Notes under the pieces: model-generated
The model's input: the letters and a program-made list of their open reading frames with translations, nothing else
Told to the model about the DNA's origin: nothing
Databases searched by the model: none
DNA from: Methanoregula sp.
Lineage (GTDB): Archaea; Halobacteriota; Methanomicrobia; Methanomicrobiales; Methanospirillaceae
Length of the DNA: 64,000 nucleotides
Assembly (NCBI RefSeq): GCF_028679125.1
Contig: NZ_JAJRCG010000006.1
Span: 1 to 64,000, forward strand
Reading direction: 5' to 3'
Part shown: positions 50,381-60,282 of the stretch, in pieces
Layout of the letters: each line of letters begins with the position of its first letter
Position numbering within the stretch: the first letter of the stretch is position 1
Program-made: the position numbers and the translations under genes

Positions 50381-51199
50381 ATGGCAGACGGGGAAATTTC
50401 CCGGACCCGCCAGCCCTATTCCGGGCCCGTTTTTACCGCCAGAATAGACAGGAGAGATTATAAGTATCGTGACGAAATGATCAATCGACTGATGTATACT
50501 TATAAATCCGGTATTGCACAGATCGACCAGATATCCGGGGGTTTTGATGCCGGGACAAATATCCTCATCCTTGCTCCGCCCATGAGCCTGGGCGATCAGC
50601 TGGCATACGCCCTCACCAGACCGCTCACGGGAGAATATGCGATTATTCTTTCCACCAACGAGCGTGCAGCCGAGGTGGTCGATGCCTTCAAGCTGGCCGG
50701 TGCAGACAAGCGGTTTACCGGTGTCATCGATGCCATTACCAAGAGTTCGACACCGACCATTGTCGATACGCCCCGCCTGATGTTCGTGTCGAGCCCCACC
50801 GACCTGACCGGGATCGGCATCAAGTTTTCCAATATGATCGAAACCATTTTCGAGGGCGATTTCTCTGACGGGGAAGCCGGACTCTTCCCGCCACCCATAC
50901 GGTTCTGCGTCAACTCAATCTCCACCCTGCTGATGTACCGCAGGCTCGAAGTCCTCTACCAGTTTCTCCACGTCCTCACCGCCAAACTGAAGAAGATCGA
51001 AGGCGTTGGCGTATATCTCCTCAACAGCGAGTCGTTCGATGAGAAGACCCTCTCCCTGATCAAACAGCTGATGACCTGTGTTATCGAGATCAAAGTGGAG
51101 CAGAACGTCAACTTCCTGCGCATCCGGGGAATTACCGGTGTGAGCGGGGACTGGATAAAATTCCAGGTTACGAAAGGCCAGGTCGTGATCCTGCCATGA
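50381..51199 (+). CDS. RecA/KaiC-like (RAD55-type) protein with degenerate nucleotide site
   Basis: 272 aa. The N-terminal 45 aa are followed by GIAQIDQISGGFDAGTNILILAPPMSLGDQLAYAL, in which the Walker A loop has become APPMSLGDQ without a Lys. Later strands PIRFCVNSISTLLMYRRLEVLYQFLHVL and KIEGVGVYLLNSESFD keep the KaiC/RAD55 look. The C-terminus (LRIRGITGVSGDWIKFQVT) is typical of the group. It starts from a region with DtxR-like palindromes and probably has a leaderless mRNA. It overlaps the next gene (RecA-GTPase fusion) by 4 bp. Function unknown. Confidence 0.75.
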   Translation: MADGEISRTRQPYSGPVFTARIDRRDYKYRDEMINRLMYTYKSGIAQIDQISGGFDAGTNILILAPPMSLGDQLAYALTRPLTGEYAIILSTNERAAEVVDAFKLAGADKRFTGVIDAITKSSTPTIVDTPRLMFVSSPTDLTGIGIKFSNMIETIFEGDFSDGEAGLFPPPIRFCVNSISTLLMYRRLEVLYQFLHVLTAKLKKIEGVGVYLLNSESFDEKTLSLIKQLMTCVIEIKVEQNVNFLRIRGITGVSGDWIKFQVTKGQVVILP

Positions 51200-52368
51200 T
51201 ATCGACCGGCGTGAACGGTCTTGACGAGATGCTGGGCCGGGGCATCCCGCAGGGCAGCAGGGTTCTGTACAGCCTTGAACCGGGTGCCAACGGCCAGCTC
51301 TTCATGATCTCCACACTCTCCTGTGCCCTGGCACGGGGGCACTCCTGCATGGTCATATTCCCGAATACGACCGTGGACGCGTACCGGAATGATGCTGCCA
51401 GGATGTATGGAGCACACCTGGATCTCACATCAGGACCGGTGACATTCCTGGATGCCATTGATCGTGAACGGATCGGGAAAAGCGCCGGTTCCGCTGAGGC
51501 ACGGGCCCGCGAATGGAAGGCGCGGATACAAAAACTCTGCCATGATCACAAGGTCACCGTGATCTTTGTCTATTTCGACCTGTTGTACGAGGAGTTCGGT
51601 CTTGAAACGGCCATGGAGATCCTCGAATCCGCACAAGAAGGCGCGGGGGGCATGAAGGTCACCATTATCCTGGAACACCTGAACCTTGAAGGGGCACCGC
51701 TGCTCGAACGGTTTATCCGGGATCTCTCCTTTGACTTTGTTCTTGCCATTCGTTCATCGTTCCGCCCCTTCCCGAATTTCAACTATTTCACGCTCGTCCA
51801 CACATCGTGGGGACCGGTACCGGTCCGGTCCCTGCCCTTCATCATTGCAGAAGGACGGGTCATTCCCTATATCCCGAGAATCGTGGTCACCGGCCCGGCA
51901 AATTCCGGGAAATCCACGTTTGTCATGAATGCCGCCGACGAGGGTCATTCCATAGACCGCCAGGAATCTGACGGGGGGTCAACAACCGTTGCCCTCGACT
52001 TCGGGTGGCTGCGCTGGAAAGATTTTGATATCACGCTGTACGGGACACCGGGACATACCCGGTTCGATCCCCTCATGCCCCCGTATCTCCGGCATGCGAT
52101 GGGGGCCATCGTGGTCATTGATGCCACAAAACCCGAGATGCTGCCGAGGGCCCGCCATATCATCAGCATGATCGAGAAACGGAGGATCGCCTATGCGATT
52201 GCCGCGAACAAGAACGACATGCCCGGTGTCATGAGTGCCGGGGAGATCCGGGAGGGTCTCGGCATAGGCGAGGATATCCCGGTCTTCCCGATCTCGGCAA
52301 CAAAGAAGGCCGATGTCCATTCTGTCCTCGAATCGCTGGTGGCTTCCATAACGCAGTTCTCCAACTAA
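51196..52368 (+). CDS. Fusion of RecA/KaiC-like domain and small GTPase
   Basis: 390 aa. Residues 1-220 are a second RecA/KaiC-like domain: [37 protein letters not shown] (P-loop degenerate), then [17 protein letters not shown] and [10 protein letters not shown]. Residues 228-385 are a Ras-like GTPase: G1 GPANSGKST (from residue 233), switch Thr in [10 protein letters not shown]3 [11 protein letters not shown]4 ANKNDM, G5 SATKK. The GTPGx form is that of COG2229/MglA-like GTPases. It is coupled with the RecA-like protein upstream. The two may form an ATP-independent scaffold controlled by GTP; that is inference. Confidence 0.82.
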   Translation: MISTGVNGLDEMLGRGIPQGSRVLYSLEPGANGQLFMISTLSCALARGHSCMVIFPNTTVDAYRNDAARMYGAHLDLTSGPVTFLDAIDRERIGKSAGSAEARAREWKARIQKLCHDHKVTVIFVYFDLLYEEFGLETAMEILESAQEGAGGMKVTIILEHLNLEGAPLLERFIRDLSFDFVLAIRSSFRPFPNFNYFTLVHTSWGPVPVRSLPFIIAEGRVIPYIPRIVVTGPANSGKSTFVMNAADEGHSIDRQESDGGSTTVALDFGWLRWKDFDITLYGTPGHTRFDPLMPPYLRHAMGAIVVIDATKPEMLPRARHIISMIEKRRIAYAIAANKNDMPGVMSAGEIREGLGIGEDIPVFPISATKKADVHSVLESLVASITQFSN

Positions 52369-52384
52369 AAAGGTGTCGCAGAGC

Positions 52385-53134
52385 ATGCTGACGTTTATTG
52401 GCCTGGGGCTTTTCGATAAGACTGACGTATCGGAGAAGGGACTCCGGCTGATCCATGCTGCCGACCGGGTCTTTCTTGAATGTTATACTTCGCGCCTTGG
52501 CGGCACGACCCGCGAGGAACTTGAGGAGTATTATGGCAAGGCGGTCACCCCGCTCTTCCGGGCGGACGTGGAACAGCACCCGGACGAACTGCTGGCAGCG
52601 GCAGAGAAAGGCAATGTGGTCTTCCTCTGTGCCGGCGATCCCATGGTCTCGACCACCCACTCGGACATCCGGATGCGGGCCGCTGCCCGGGGCATCAGAA
52701 CCGCGATCGTACACGGCGCATCCATCTCCAGCGCGATCTGCGGCCTCTCCGGCCTCCAGAACTACCGGTTCGGCAAGTCCTGTTCCCTGCCGTTCCCGCA
52801 GAAGAACTGGTTCCCCACCACCCCTCTCGACGTGATCCTTTCAAACCTCTCCCAGCGGCTCCACACGCTGGTCTTCCTCGATATCCAGGAAGAACGGTAC
52901 ATGACAGTACCGGAAGCAGTTGCCCTGCTGGAACAGATGGCGGCACCACGGAAAGCAGTGATTCCCCTGTACGTGGGGATTGCCCGTGCAGGGTCTGATG
53001 CGCCGGTGGTCCGGGCCGGATCTGCTGATACGGTACGGGCCACGGACTTTGGCCCGCCGCTCCACATCCTGGTGGTGCCGGCCGAGCTGCACGACATGGA
53101 ACGCGAGTACCTGGAGATGTTTGCCGGCCTATGA
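52385..53134 (+). CDS. dphB: Diphthine synthase DphB
   Basis: 249 aa from ATG at 52385. Tetrapyrrole methylase-like fold: [61 protein letters not shown], and [21 protein letters not shown]. DphB methylates the modified histidine of elongation factor 2, an archaeal/eukaryal step in diphthamide formation. It overlaps the DUF357 gene by 4 bp. It starts 16 bp after the stop of the GTPase fusion and may share that transcript. Confidence 0.93.
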   Translation: MLTFIGLGLFDKTDVSEKGLRLIHAADRVFLECYTSRLGGTTREELEEYYGKAVTPLFRADVEQHPDELLAAAEKGNVVFLCAGDPMVSTTHSDIRMRAAARGIRTAIVHGASISSAICGLSGLQNYRFGKSCSLPFPQKNWFPTTPLDVILSNLSQRLHTLVFLDIQEERYMTVPEAVALLEQMAAPRKAVIPLYVGIARAGSDAPVVRAGSADTVRATDFGPPLHILVVPAELHDMEREYLEMFAGL

Positions 53135-53712
53135 AACGAGCGGAACTGCAGGCCCTGCTCTTCACCTCTCTTGCCATGACGGGGTGCACTGCCCCTGATG
53201 ACTCGCCGTACGGGAGATGCGGCCGTGCTATGATCCGCATGGCATCCGCATACGAGAGCGACGGGAAGACCTTCCTTGCCGGTGGCGATCCGGTCAATGC
53301 GCTGGCCGCGTTCCAGTACGGCCTCGGGTGGCTGCACTGCGGAGAGGCATCCGGCCTGCTGACCTGCCGGGGGGAACACCCGGGATGCCCGTTTAACGAG
53401 GCGTCCGAGCCGGTACCGGCTTCACACTCTGCAAAACTCGACGAGAAGACGAGGAGATACGCGCGACTGCTCGACACTGCCCTTGCGTCCGTTACTCCCG
53501 CACCCGATCCCGGGGCTTCCCCGTATACCTTTGCCGTGCAGGTTCAGTTCATCGCCATGATATACCTCAGGCAGGGAACAATGCTTGCAGCGTCCGGGAA
53601 ACGGGAAGATGCACTGGCCTGTTTCAGTTACGGGCACGGCTGGCTCGATGCCGGCGTTCAGGCAGGGCTTTTTATCATCCATGCAAACCGGGAGATCTTC
53701 ACGGTGGACTAA
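53131..53712 (+). CDS. DUF357-family protein
   Basis: 193 aa with the DUF357 pattern: a helical domain with [16 protein letters not shown] at the C-terminal end and an internal counterpart [16 protein letters not shown] near residue 70, showing a duplication. TPR-like helices surround both. Cysteines near 19, 30 and 80-90 have no visible metal arrangement. The function of the family is unknown, although members frequently lie near the diphthamide or translation genes of archaea. Confidence 0.78.
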   Translation: MKRAELQALLFTSLAMTGCTAPDDSPYGRCGRAMIRMASAYESDGKTFLAGGDPVNALAAFQYGLGWLHCGEASGLLTCRGEHPGCPFNEASEPVPASHSAKLDEKTRRYARLLDTALASVTPAPDPGASPYTFAVQVQFIAMIYLRQGTMLAASGKREDALACFSYGHGWLDAGVQAGLFIIHANREIFTVD

Positions 53713-53832
53713 AAGCGCCATCCCGTTTCCCGTCATCAGGGGTTTTCACGAGATAAAGAGGTAAATACTATGGCTCATAACCTGTTAGGTTAACAGCCGA
53801 TCCAGGATAGATCGTGCAAGAGCGGGGAGATC

Positions 53833-54864
53833 ATGGATAAATCACAGGTAAAATGGCTCTATATTTCCGTTGGTTTCTCCCTTGCAGTCCTCGTTGTCAT
53901 CCTCATTCTCACCATCAACGAGAACACCCTTTCCTACCTCACCAAGATCAATCCCTGGTTCCTCCTCCTCGCATTCCTCACCCACCTCCTGACCATGTGC
54001 TTCTGGGCAATGCGGGTCAAGACTATGTCCGGTTCGCTTGGCTACCGGGTCGGGTTCTGGTACAGCCTTAACCTCGTCTTTGCCAACCTGCTCGCCTCGG
54101 CCATCACCCCGGCCCAGGCCGGCGGGGAACCGGTCAGGGTTCACGAGCTCTACAAGGCAAATATTCCCCTCGGCGATGCAACCGCCGTGGTCATCATGGA
54201 GCGGGTGCTGGACGGGATCGCACTCGCCGGACTGGCAGCATTTGCCATGATTTTCCTGACCGACCAGTGGAAGAGCCTTGGCTCGATCTCCGAGATCATG
54301 GTCTTCATCACCTGGATCTTCGTTGTCGGGTGCCTCTTCCTGTTCTACCTGGCAATCCGGCGTCCCGACGTGGTAAAACGCGTGGTGGCCCGGTGCACGG
54401 TCTGGCTGACAAGGAAGTGGGAGAATTCCCGCGTCGAGGCACTCCAGAACCGGGCAGACAAGGAGATCGACAACTTCCAGGGGGCAACGATCAAGTTCGT
54501 CCATACCGCCAAGTGGGGTCTTGTCCTGGGCATGATCTTTACCCTCCTCTACTGGGTCTCCGAGATCGTCACGGCGTCCCTCATCCTCATGGGCCTGGGA
54601 CAGCCGCCCCTCTTCCTCGAATCGTTCGTGATCCAGCTCATCCTCGCCATCCTGATGATGATCCCGCTCACACCGGGCAGCTCGGGTATTGCCGAGGTCG
54701 GTGCAACCACCATGTACGCCCTCTTCATACCGGCCTCTGTTGTCGGCATCTTCGTTGTCCTCTGGCGTATCGTCCTCTACTACTTCAATATCGCCCTGGG
54801 CATCCTCTCCAGCATCATCATCGTACGCAGGGAAGCCCGGAACAGCCTGAACGAGAAGACCTGA
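53833..54864 (+). CDS. Flippase-like membrane protein (UPF0104, lysylphosphatidylglycerol synthase TM family)
   Basis: 343 aa with about eight membrane segments. N-terminal WLYISVGFSLAVLVVILILT, the conserved ITPAQAGGEPVRVHELYKANI loop and VVIMERVLDGIALAG, and a second half with MMIPLTPGSSGIAEVGATTMYALFI, are the marks of PF03706. Such proteins may flip or modify lipids in the envelope, but the archaeal reaction is unknown. The gene is preceded by GGGGAG. It is likely an independent unit. Confidence 0.88.
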   Translation: MDKSQVKWLYISVGFSLAVLVVILILTINENTLSYLTKINPWFLLLAFLTHLLTMCFWAMRVKTMSGSLGYRVGFWYSLNLVFANLLASAITPAQAGGEPVRVHELYKANIPLGDATAVVIMERVLDGIALAGLAAFAMIFLTDQWKSLGSISEIMVFITWIFVVGCLFLFYLAIRRPDVVKRVVARCTVWLTRKWENSRVEALQNRADKEIDNFQGATIKFVHTAKWGLVLGMIFTLLYWVSEIVTASLILMGLGQPPLFLESFVIQLILAILMMIPLTPGSSGIAEVGATTMYALFIPASVVGIFVVLWRIVLYYFNIALGILSSIIIVRREARNSLNEKT

Positions 54865-54916
54865 CCATCGCTACCTGTATCCTTATCACGCTTGCCGGCA
54901 ATCTCTGTGCACAGGC

Positions 54917-55369
54917 ATGACACAGGTCCGGTGCGAGGTCAAAGGGGTATTCATGGCTATCAGCGATGCTGCCACGGTACCGCTCGTGATCCTCACGGAT
55001 GGTTCCGGCCGCCTCCTGCCGATCTTCATCGGCATCTGGGAAGCCGTCTCGATCAACAGCGCCAGGAACGGGGAGATCCTGCCCCGGCCGTTCACCCACG
55101 ATCTCTTCCTGGACCTGTGCGGGAAGTTCTCGATAACCCTGCGATCTCTCCAGATCGACAGTATCGAGGACGGGATCTATTACGCCCAGCTGGTCTTTGT
55201 CAACCACCGGCACGAGGAGTATCTTGACTGCCGCCCGAGCGATGGGATTGCCCTTGCACTCAGGGCCGATGTCCCGATCTTTGTGGAGGAGAGCGTGCTT
55301 GCATCCTCTGCACAGAAAGCAGAAGACCTGCCGCAGGTGGTCGAACTCTCCTCGTTCCTCCAGAAATAA
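54917..55369 (+). CDS. DUF151 (bifunctional nuclease-like) protein
   Basis: 150 aa. The DUF151 core is easy to follow: PLVILTDGSGRLLPIFIGIWEAVSI, RPFTHDLFLDLCGKFSITL, IYYAQLVFVNH and DCRPSDGIALALRADVPIFVEESVL. Plant and bacterial members have been reported to have nuclease activity, but the archaeal role is unknown. It lies 52 bp after the flippase gene and 51 bp from the minus-strand hisE end. Confidence 0.88.
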   Translation: MTQVRCEVKGVFMAISDAATVPLVILTDGSGRLLPIFIGIWEAVSINSARNGEILPRPFTHDLFLDLCGKFSITLRSLQIDSIEDGIYYAQLVFVNHRHEEYLDCRPSDGIALALRADVPIFVEESVLASSAQKAEDLPQVVELSSFLQK

Positions 55370-55420
55370 GCGGGAACCCAAGGGGAATACGGCTGGCCCC
55401 TCAGGAAAAAAGAGGGAGAA

Positions 55421-55735
55421 TTACTTCCTGCGGTGCTCCAGTTCCTGCATCACCAACGAGAGGTCGACATCTGCTGCCCGGAGTGCGACAAGCAGGTGGA
55501 AGAGGAGATCGGCTGCCTCGCTCGAAGTCCGCTCCGGGACACCGTTCTTGACGGCAAGAATGAACTCGGTCGACTCCTCGCCAACCTTCTCCAGCACCTT
55601 GTCGATCCCTTTCTTATCCGTGAAGAGGCTGGTGGTATAGGATCCGGTTTTCGGGTTCTCTGCACGATCGCAGATCACCTGCCAGAGTTCGGCAATGATC
55701 CGGGGATCCACGTCGGGTTTCATACTGGGCTTCAT
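55421..55735 (-). CDS. hisE: Phosphoribosyl-ATP pyrophosphatase
   Basis: 104 aa from ATG at 55735, with AAGGAAGAATC before it; the frame stays open upstream inside the NusA-like gene. MazG-type helices contain EESTEFILAVKNG and SEAADLLFHLLVAL, whose Glu/Asp residues bind magnesium. It hydrolyses phosphoribosyl-ATP in histidine synthesis. Its start overlaps the stop of the NusA-like gene (ATGA). The usual His partners are not in the window. Confidence 0.92.
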   Translation of the reverse strand: MKPSMKPDVDPRIIAELWQVICDRAENPKTGSYTTSLFTDKKGIDKVLEKVGEESTEFILAVKNGVPERTSSEAADLLFHLLVALRAADVDLSLVMQELEHRRK

Positions 55736-56175
55736 GATTCTTCCTTTTGCAGCAGGACTTCTCCCACTTCGATCCCATAAAACCTGCGGCAGAGGATGCG
55801 CGCTTTCTCGATATTGCACCCCGCTTTGCCGATAGCGATTCCTAGGTCGCTCCTCTGCCTGACGAACACGTTCACCGGCACGTCCTCTGCGGTCCGTTCG
55901 ACCCCGGTCACCTCGGCAGGCTTGAAGATATTGGCGATAAACGCATCAGGAGTGTCGGCAAACTCGACCATCTCGATCCGCTTGCCCAGCACATTCTGGA
56001 GCCGCTTGATATTCTCGCCCTTCTTGCCGATGGCAAGACCCATGTCACCCAGCCGGATCACGTAGATTACCCGGTCGAACCGGTCGTCTATCACGCAGTC
56101 GAGGGCTGTCGATTTCGTGAGGATCCGCAGTTCTTCAATGTACCTTCGCTCCTTAAAGCCGATATTGCGCTCCAT
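55732..56175 (-). CDS. nusA: Archaeal NusA-like KH-domain transcription factor
   Basis: 147 aa, the archaeal short form with two KH domains and no S1 domain. KH1 has VIYVIRLGDMGLAIGKKGENIKRLQNVL; KH2 has VFVRQRSDLGIAIGKAGCNIEKARIL; both carry the GxxG loop (GKKG, GKAG). It binds RNA during transcription elongation or termination. In many archaea this gene lies with RNA polymerase or ribosomal protein genes; here it is with hisE. Confidence 0.92.
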   Translation of the reverse strand: MERNIGFKERRYIEELRILTKSTALDCVIDDRFDRVIYVIRLGDMGLAIGKKGENIKRLQNVLGKRIEMVEFADTPDAFIANIFKPAEVTGVERTAEDVPVNVFVRQRSDLGIAIGKAGCNIEKARILCRRFYGIEVGEVLLQKEES

Positions 56176-56340
56176 GGTAAAATCAATCCTATTGTATCCG
56201 CTGATTCCTGGATATTCGAAATTTGAGAGATGTACGGGTCACGGGTGACCCGGCATCCGCACTGTGATTTTATGAAATGATCACACTGCTATTTTAAAAA
56301 AGTTGTGAAGAGTGTGTGAACGGGAGAGTTGCGAAAAAGG

Positions 56341-57081
56341 TTAGTTATAGGTGTAGGTCACCGAGACCTGGGCGGTCACCGTGATGTCACCGGACTTGAT
56401 GGGGGTTGCGACTGCGGATTTTCCCATTGCAGCGGTGTCCATCGCGTAATTGGAATAGACAACCGGCATGTATCCCTGGGAGATGTCAACGGTTCCCGTA
56501 CCGGTGATGGTGGCATTCATGGCACTGGCAACAGAATCCGCATCTGCACGGGCATTTGCCACTGCCTTCTTCAGCGCCTCGCTGCGGAGCGCCAGGGCCT
56601 GGGCATCGGAGAGCATGAACTGGATGGACTCTGCCTGGTTGACACCGTTTGCAACCGCGAGATCGATCACTTCACCGGTCTTGCTCACATCATGGAGCGT
56701 GACGGTGAGGGTGTTGGTAACCTGGTAGGTCTTGACCTTGGGGTTCAGGATACTGCTGCCGGACGACTCATCGTAGACGGTATTGATGTTATAACCGGTG
56801 GTCTTGAGGGCGTCTTCGGGAATACCGGAGGCAACAAGGGCGTTGATGACCTTGGTCATCTTTGCAGCATTGTCTGCCTGGGCAACCTTGACATCTGCGT
56901 TCTCCGTCTCCACGGAGAAGGTCACCTGGACGCGGTCGGGCGTTCCGATCACGTTCCCGCTGCCGGAGGCCTGGATCACTTTGTCGGTAACCGAATCAGA
57001 TGAGGCAGCGGATACGCTGCCAACTGCTGCCATCAGGAAGATGGCAAGGAGTGCACAGAGAAAACTCACATTTCGTTTCAT
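56341..57081 (-). CDS. Secreted SIMPL-domain (DUF541) protein
   Basis: 246 aa from ATG at 57081 (MKRNVSFLCALLAIFLMAAVGSVSA). The signal peptide is classical. The SIMPL domain shows IQASGSGNVIGTPDRVQVTFSVETEN, TTGYNINTVYDE, YQVTNTLTVTL, GVNQAESIQFMLSDAQALALRSEALKKAVANARADADSVA and ITVTAQVSVTY. It probably oligomerises outside the membrane; the family is of unclear function. Own unit, followed by an A/T-rich stretch. Confidence 0.88.
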   Translation of the reverse strand: MKRNVSFLCALLAIFLMAAVGSVSAASSDSVTDKVIQASGSGNVIGTPDRVQVTFSVETENADVKVAQADNAAKMTKVINALVASGIPEDALKTTGYNINTVYDESSGSSILNPKVKTYQVTNTLTVTLHDVSKTGEVIDLAVANGVNQAESIQFMLSDAQALALRSEALKKAVANARADADSVASAMNATITGTGTVDISQGYMPVVYSNYAMDTAAMGKSAVATPIKSGDITVTAQVSVTYTYN

Positions 57082-57223
57082 GGTGTTCGTACAGTCTTGA
57101 CCTGAAATGGGGTTAAACCTTGCTTTGACTGCGAATCTGGTCGCAGTTATCGGACGTGGTGCACCCGGGTGGTGCACGAGAAACTACATGATAGGGGAGT
57201 GTCAATAGTAGAGACGATCGAGC

Positions 57224-58474
57224 ATGACAGCGACAATCGTAGAGAAGATATTCTCGAGGAAGTGTGGCAGTGAGATCAGGGCGGGCGAAGTGGTCATGGC
57301 CCCCCTTGACGGGGCGATGATCCACGATATCACCGGCCCGCTTGCCATCCAGAAGTTCTACGAGATGGGTGGGAAGAAGGTCTTTGACTCAAAAGCGATT
57401 ATCATGCTCTTTGACCACCAGATTCCCGCCGATTCCATCGAGGCTGCGAGCAACCAGGTGTACATGCGGAAGTTTGCCGCGGAGCAGGGCATCCACAACT
57501 ATGATATCAACGAAGGTGTCTGCCACCAGGTGACGATCGAGAAGGGCCGGGCAGCACCCGGTGAGATCGTTGTCGGGGCGGACTCGCACACCTGTATGTA
57601 CGGTGCGACCGGGGCGTTTGCCACGGGTATCGGCTCAACCGACATGGGATTTGCCCTGAAGTTCGGCTCCCTGTACTTCAAGGTGCCGGAGACGATCCGC
57701 GCAGAGGTATCCGGAAAGTTCCCAAAAAGGGTCGGGGCAAAGGACCTGATCCTTGCGATTGCAGCCGATATCGGTGCTGACGGGGCCACCTACAAGGCAA
57801 TCGAATTCACCGGAAAGACCGTGCGGAAACTCGACATGTCCGGCAGGATGACACTCTGCAACATGGCCATCGAGATGGGCGCAAAAGCCGGTATCGTTGC
57901 ACCGGACAAGGTGACGTGGGAGTACATGAAAGGCCGGCGGAAGATGAAACCGTTCGAACTTGACAGCGACGAGGATGCGAAGTTCGCCGAGAAGCGGCCC
58001 TACAATGTTTCCGACCTTGAGCCGCAGGTTGCCGTGCCTCACAACGTTGACACGGGCGTCCCGGTCAGCAAGGTTGCAGGAACGCACGTTGACCAGGTCT
58101 TCATCGGCTCCTGTACGAACGGGCGCTTCGAGGACCTTGCCGAGGCCGCAGATGTGCTGGGCAGGAAAAAATTCAACCCGAAGATCCGGGTCATCATCAT
58201 CCCGGCATCCCGCGACGAATACCTCAAGACCTTGAAGGCCGGGCTCATCGAGAAGTTCGTGAAGGCGGGAGCACTTGTCGAAGCACCGTGCTGCGGGCCG
58301 TGCATGGGCGGGGCATTCGGCCTGATTGCACCGGGCGAAGTTTCGCTCTCGACATCCAACCGGAACTTCAAGGGCAGGCAGGGCAGCACGGATGGTAAGG
58401 TCTACCTCTGTTCTCCCGCAACAGCAGCAGCGAGCGCAATCACGGGCGAGATCACCGACCCGAGGGAGGTGTGA
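57224..58474 (+). CDS. leuC: Aconitase-family large subunit (3-isopropylmalate/homoaconitate type)
   Basis: 416 aa, the archaeal short LeuC form. Cluster ligands: Cys in [13 protein letters not shown] and the pair in [42 protein letters not shown] and LMFDHQ-like [11 protein letters not shown] are conserved. It isomerises 2-isopropylmalate (leucine) or dehydrates homocitrate (coenzyme B). Methanogens hold both paralogs and the large subunit cannot separate them by eye. First gene of a three-gene operon. Confidence 0.9.
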   Translation: MTATIVEKIFSRKCGSEIRAGEVVMAPLDGAMIHDITGPLAIQKFYEMGGKKVFDSKAIIMLFDHQIPADSIEAASNQVYMRKFAAEQGIHNYDINEGVCHQVTIEKGRAAPGEIVVGADSHTCMYGATGAFATGIGSTDMGFALKFGSLYFKVPETIRAEVSGKFPKRVGAKDLILAIAADIGADGATYKAIEFTGKTVRKLDMSGRMTLCNMAIEMGAKAGIVAPDKVTWEYMKGRRKMKPFELDSDEDAKFAEKRPYNVSDLEPQVAVPHNVDTGVPVSKVAGTHVDQVFIGSCTNGRFEDLAEAADVLGRKKFNPKIRVIIIPASRDEYLKTLKAGLIEKFVKAGALVEAPCCGPCMGGAFGLIAPGEVSLSTSNRNFKGRQGSTDGKVYLCSPATAAASAITGEITDPREV

Positions 58475-58476
58475 TC

Positions 58477-59031
58477 ATGGCAGCGAAGAAGACCGTTCCC
58501 GTCAGGAAGGTTGTTGTCAGGGAACCCCAGACAGCAAAGAACATGCGGGTCTGGAAGTTCGGCGACAATATCGATACCGATGCGATCATCCCGGGACGGT
58601 TCCTGACCCTCAACAACCCGGACGAGCTGGCAAAGCACGCCTTTGAAGGAACCCGCGACGAGTTTGCAAAGAAGGTGCAGCGGGGCGATGTTATCGTAGG
58701 GGGGCGCAACTTCGGCTGCGGTTCCTCCCGCGAACATGCACCCCTTGCCCTGATCGGTGCCGGCGTGAAGGTGGTCGTGGCCCGGTCATTTGCCCGCATC
58801 TTCTTCCGGAACTCGATCAACGTGGGAGTGCTTCCCGTGGTCTGCCCGGATGCAGACAAGATCGCTGACGGGGCAAAGGTTACCCTGAATATCAAGGAAG
58901 GATACCTTGAAGCGGACAAGACGAAGTACGCAATCGAGCCGGTGCCGGTGTTCATGCAGGGCATCATCGATGCCGGCGGGCTCGTGGAATATGCAAAGTC
59001 ATTGAAGGAGGTTCCGGTATGTACAAGATAG
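58477..59031 (+). CDS. leuD: Aconitase-family small subunit (LeuD/AksE type)
   Basis: 184 aa from ATG at 58477, with GGGAGGTGTG upstream. The swivelling-domain motif [17 protein letters not shown] is intact and [14 protein letters not shown] follows. The specificity loop after NIDTDAI reads [14 protein letters not shown]; archaeal isopropylmalate enzymes are often YLVY or YLVM and homoaconitases YLRT at this spot, so the site is neither. It ends inside the following gene by a 13-bp overlap. Confidence 0.9.
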   Translation: MAAKKTVPVRKVVVREPQTAKNMRVWKFGDNIDTDAIIPGRFLTLNNPDELAKHAFEGTRDEFAKKVQRGDVIVGGRNFGCGSSREHAPLALIGAGVKVVVARSFARIFFRNSINVGVLPVVCPDADKIADGAKVTLNIKEGYLEADKTKYAIEPVPVFMQGIIDAGGLVEYAKSLKEVPVCTR

Positions 59032-60137
59032 CATCAATCGGAGGGGATGGAATCGGCCCGGAGATCGTGGTCGAGGGAAAGAAAGTCCTGGAAGCTGCAG
59101 GAGAGAAGTATAACTTCGATATCCAGTGGACGGACTTCGATATCGGCGCAGACCGGTATCTCGCAACAAAGCAGCTGGTAACCGAGGATGACTTAAAAGA
59201 ACTCAAAAAGTTCAAGGCGATCTACTTCGGTTCCATTGGTGACGAGCGGGTGAAGCCGGGCATCCTTGAGAAGGGCATCCTCCTTGCCCTCCGGTTCCAC
59301 TTCGACCAGTACGTGAACCTCCGGCCGATCAAGCTCCTCAAAGGAGTCGAGACCCCGCTTGCCGGGAAGGGTCCAAAGGAGATCGACTTCGTTGTCGTCC
59401 GCGAGAACACCGAGGACTTCTATGTCGGCATCGGCTCGCGGTTCAAGAAGCACCAGAAGATCGAGCTTGACGTTGTCCGCGACATCTACAACGTGAAGTT
59501 CGGGCTTGATGTGACAAGCGATGCCGAGGAGATCGCCTACCAGATCGGCGTCATCACCCGCGAAGGCTCCCGCCGGGTCCAGACCTATGCGTTCGATCTT
59601 GCGATGCAGCGGAAGAAGAAACTCACCTCCGTGGACAAAGCAAACGTGCTCTCGGATGTGTACGGCCTCTGGCGGGATGTCTTCAATGAGAACGCAAAGA
59701 AGTATCCTGAGGTCACGACAGAGTTCAACTTCGTTGACGCCGTTACCATGTGGTTTGTCAAGAACCCCGAGTGGTTCGATGTTGTGGTCACACCCAACAT
59801 GTTCGGGGACATCATCACCGATCTCGGCGCCATGATCCAGGGCGGGCTCGGTCTTGCCCCTGGCGGCAACATCAACCCGAAGGGGACCTCCATGTTCGAG
59901 CCGATCCACGGCTCTGCCCCGAAATACAAGGGCATGGACGTCGCAAACCCGATCGCAACCATCTGGGCGGGCTCGATCCTGCTCGATCACCTTGGCGAGC
60001 ACAAGGCGGCTGCCGGGATTGTCAAGGCCATCGAGAAGAGCATCAAGGATGGCGTGGTGACAAAGGATCTCGGCGGCAAAGCAGGGACGGCAAAGGCCGG
60101 GTCGTATATCGCCGAGTGCGTGAAGAAAGGAAAATAA
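59019..60137 (+). CDS. leuB: Beta-decarboxylating dehydrogenase, isopropylmalate/isohomocitrate/tartrate type
   Basis: 372 aa. [23 protein letters not shown] opens the protein; [56 protein letters not shown] and [18 protein letters not shown] follow, with substrate arginines and the catalytic Tyr/Lys. [18 protein letters not shown] is similar to the tartrate-dehydrogenase-like branch. In this operon the natural substrate is 3-isopropylmalate or isohomocitrate. A T6 run at 60147-60152 probably ends the transcript. Confidence 0.9.
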   Translation: MYKIASIGGDGIGPEIVVEGKKVLEAAGEKYNFDIQWTDFDIGADRYLATKQLVTEDDLKELKKFKAIYFGSIGDERVKPGILEKGILLALRFHFDQYVNLRPIKLLKGVETPLAGKGPKEIDFVVVRENTEDFYVGIGSRFKKHQKIELDVVRDIYNVKFGLDVTSDAEEIAYQIGVITREGSRRVQTYAFDLAMQRKKKLTSVDKANVLSDVYGLWRDVFNENAKKYPEVTTEFNFVDAVTMWFVKNPEWFDVVVTPNMFGDIITDLGAMIQGGLGLAPGGNINPKGTSMFEPIHGSAPKYKGMDVANPIATIWAGSILLDHLGEHKAAAGIVKAIEKSIKDGVVTKDLGGKAGTAKAGSYIAECVKKGK

Positions 60138-60146
60138 TTTTCACTC

Positions 60147-60152
60147 TTTTTT
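60147..60152 (+). terminator. T-run after the leuCDB operon
   Basis: Six T, ten bases beyond the stop of leuB, in a T-rich context (ATAATTTTCACTC). Confidence 0.45.
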
Positions 60153-60282
60153 CTGGTGCGGTCAGGATCGTATGATATCGTCTGCTTATAGGACGACCTG
60201 ATACACGATTATCCGCACCCCGCCTCGGACAAATGACCCGGCAAATCTCCCCATCCAAAAAAGGTACGGGGGGATACCAGTA

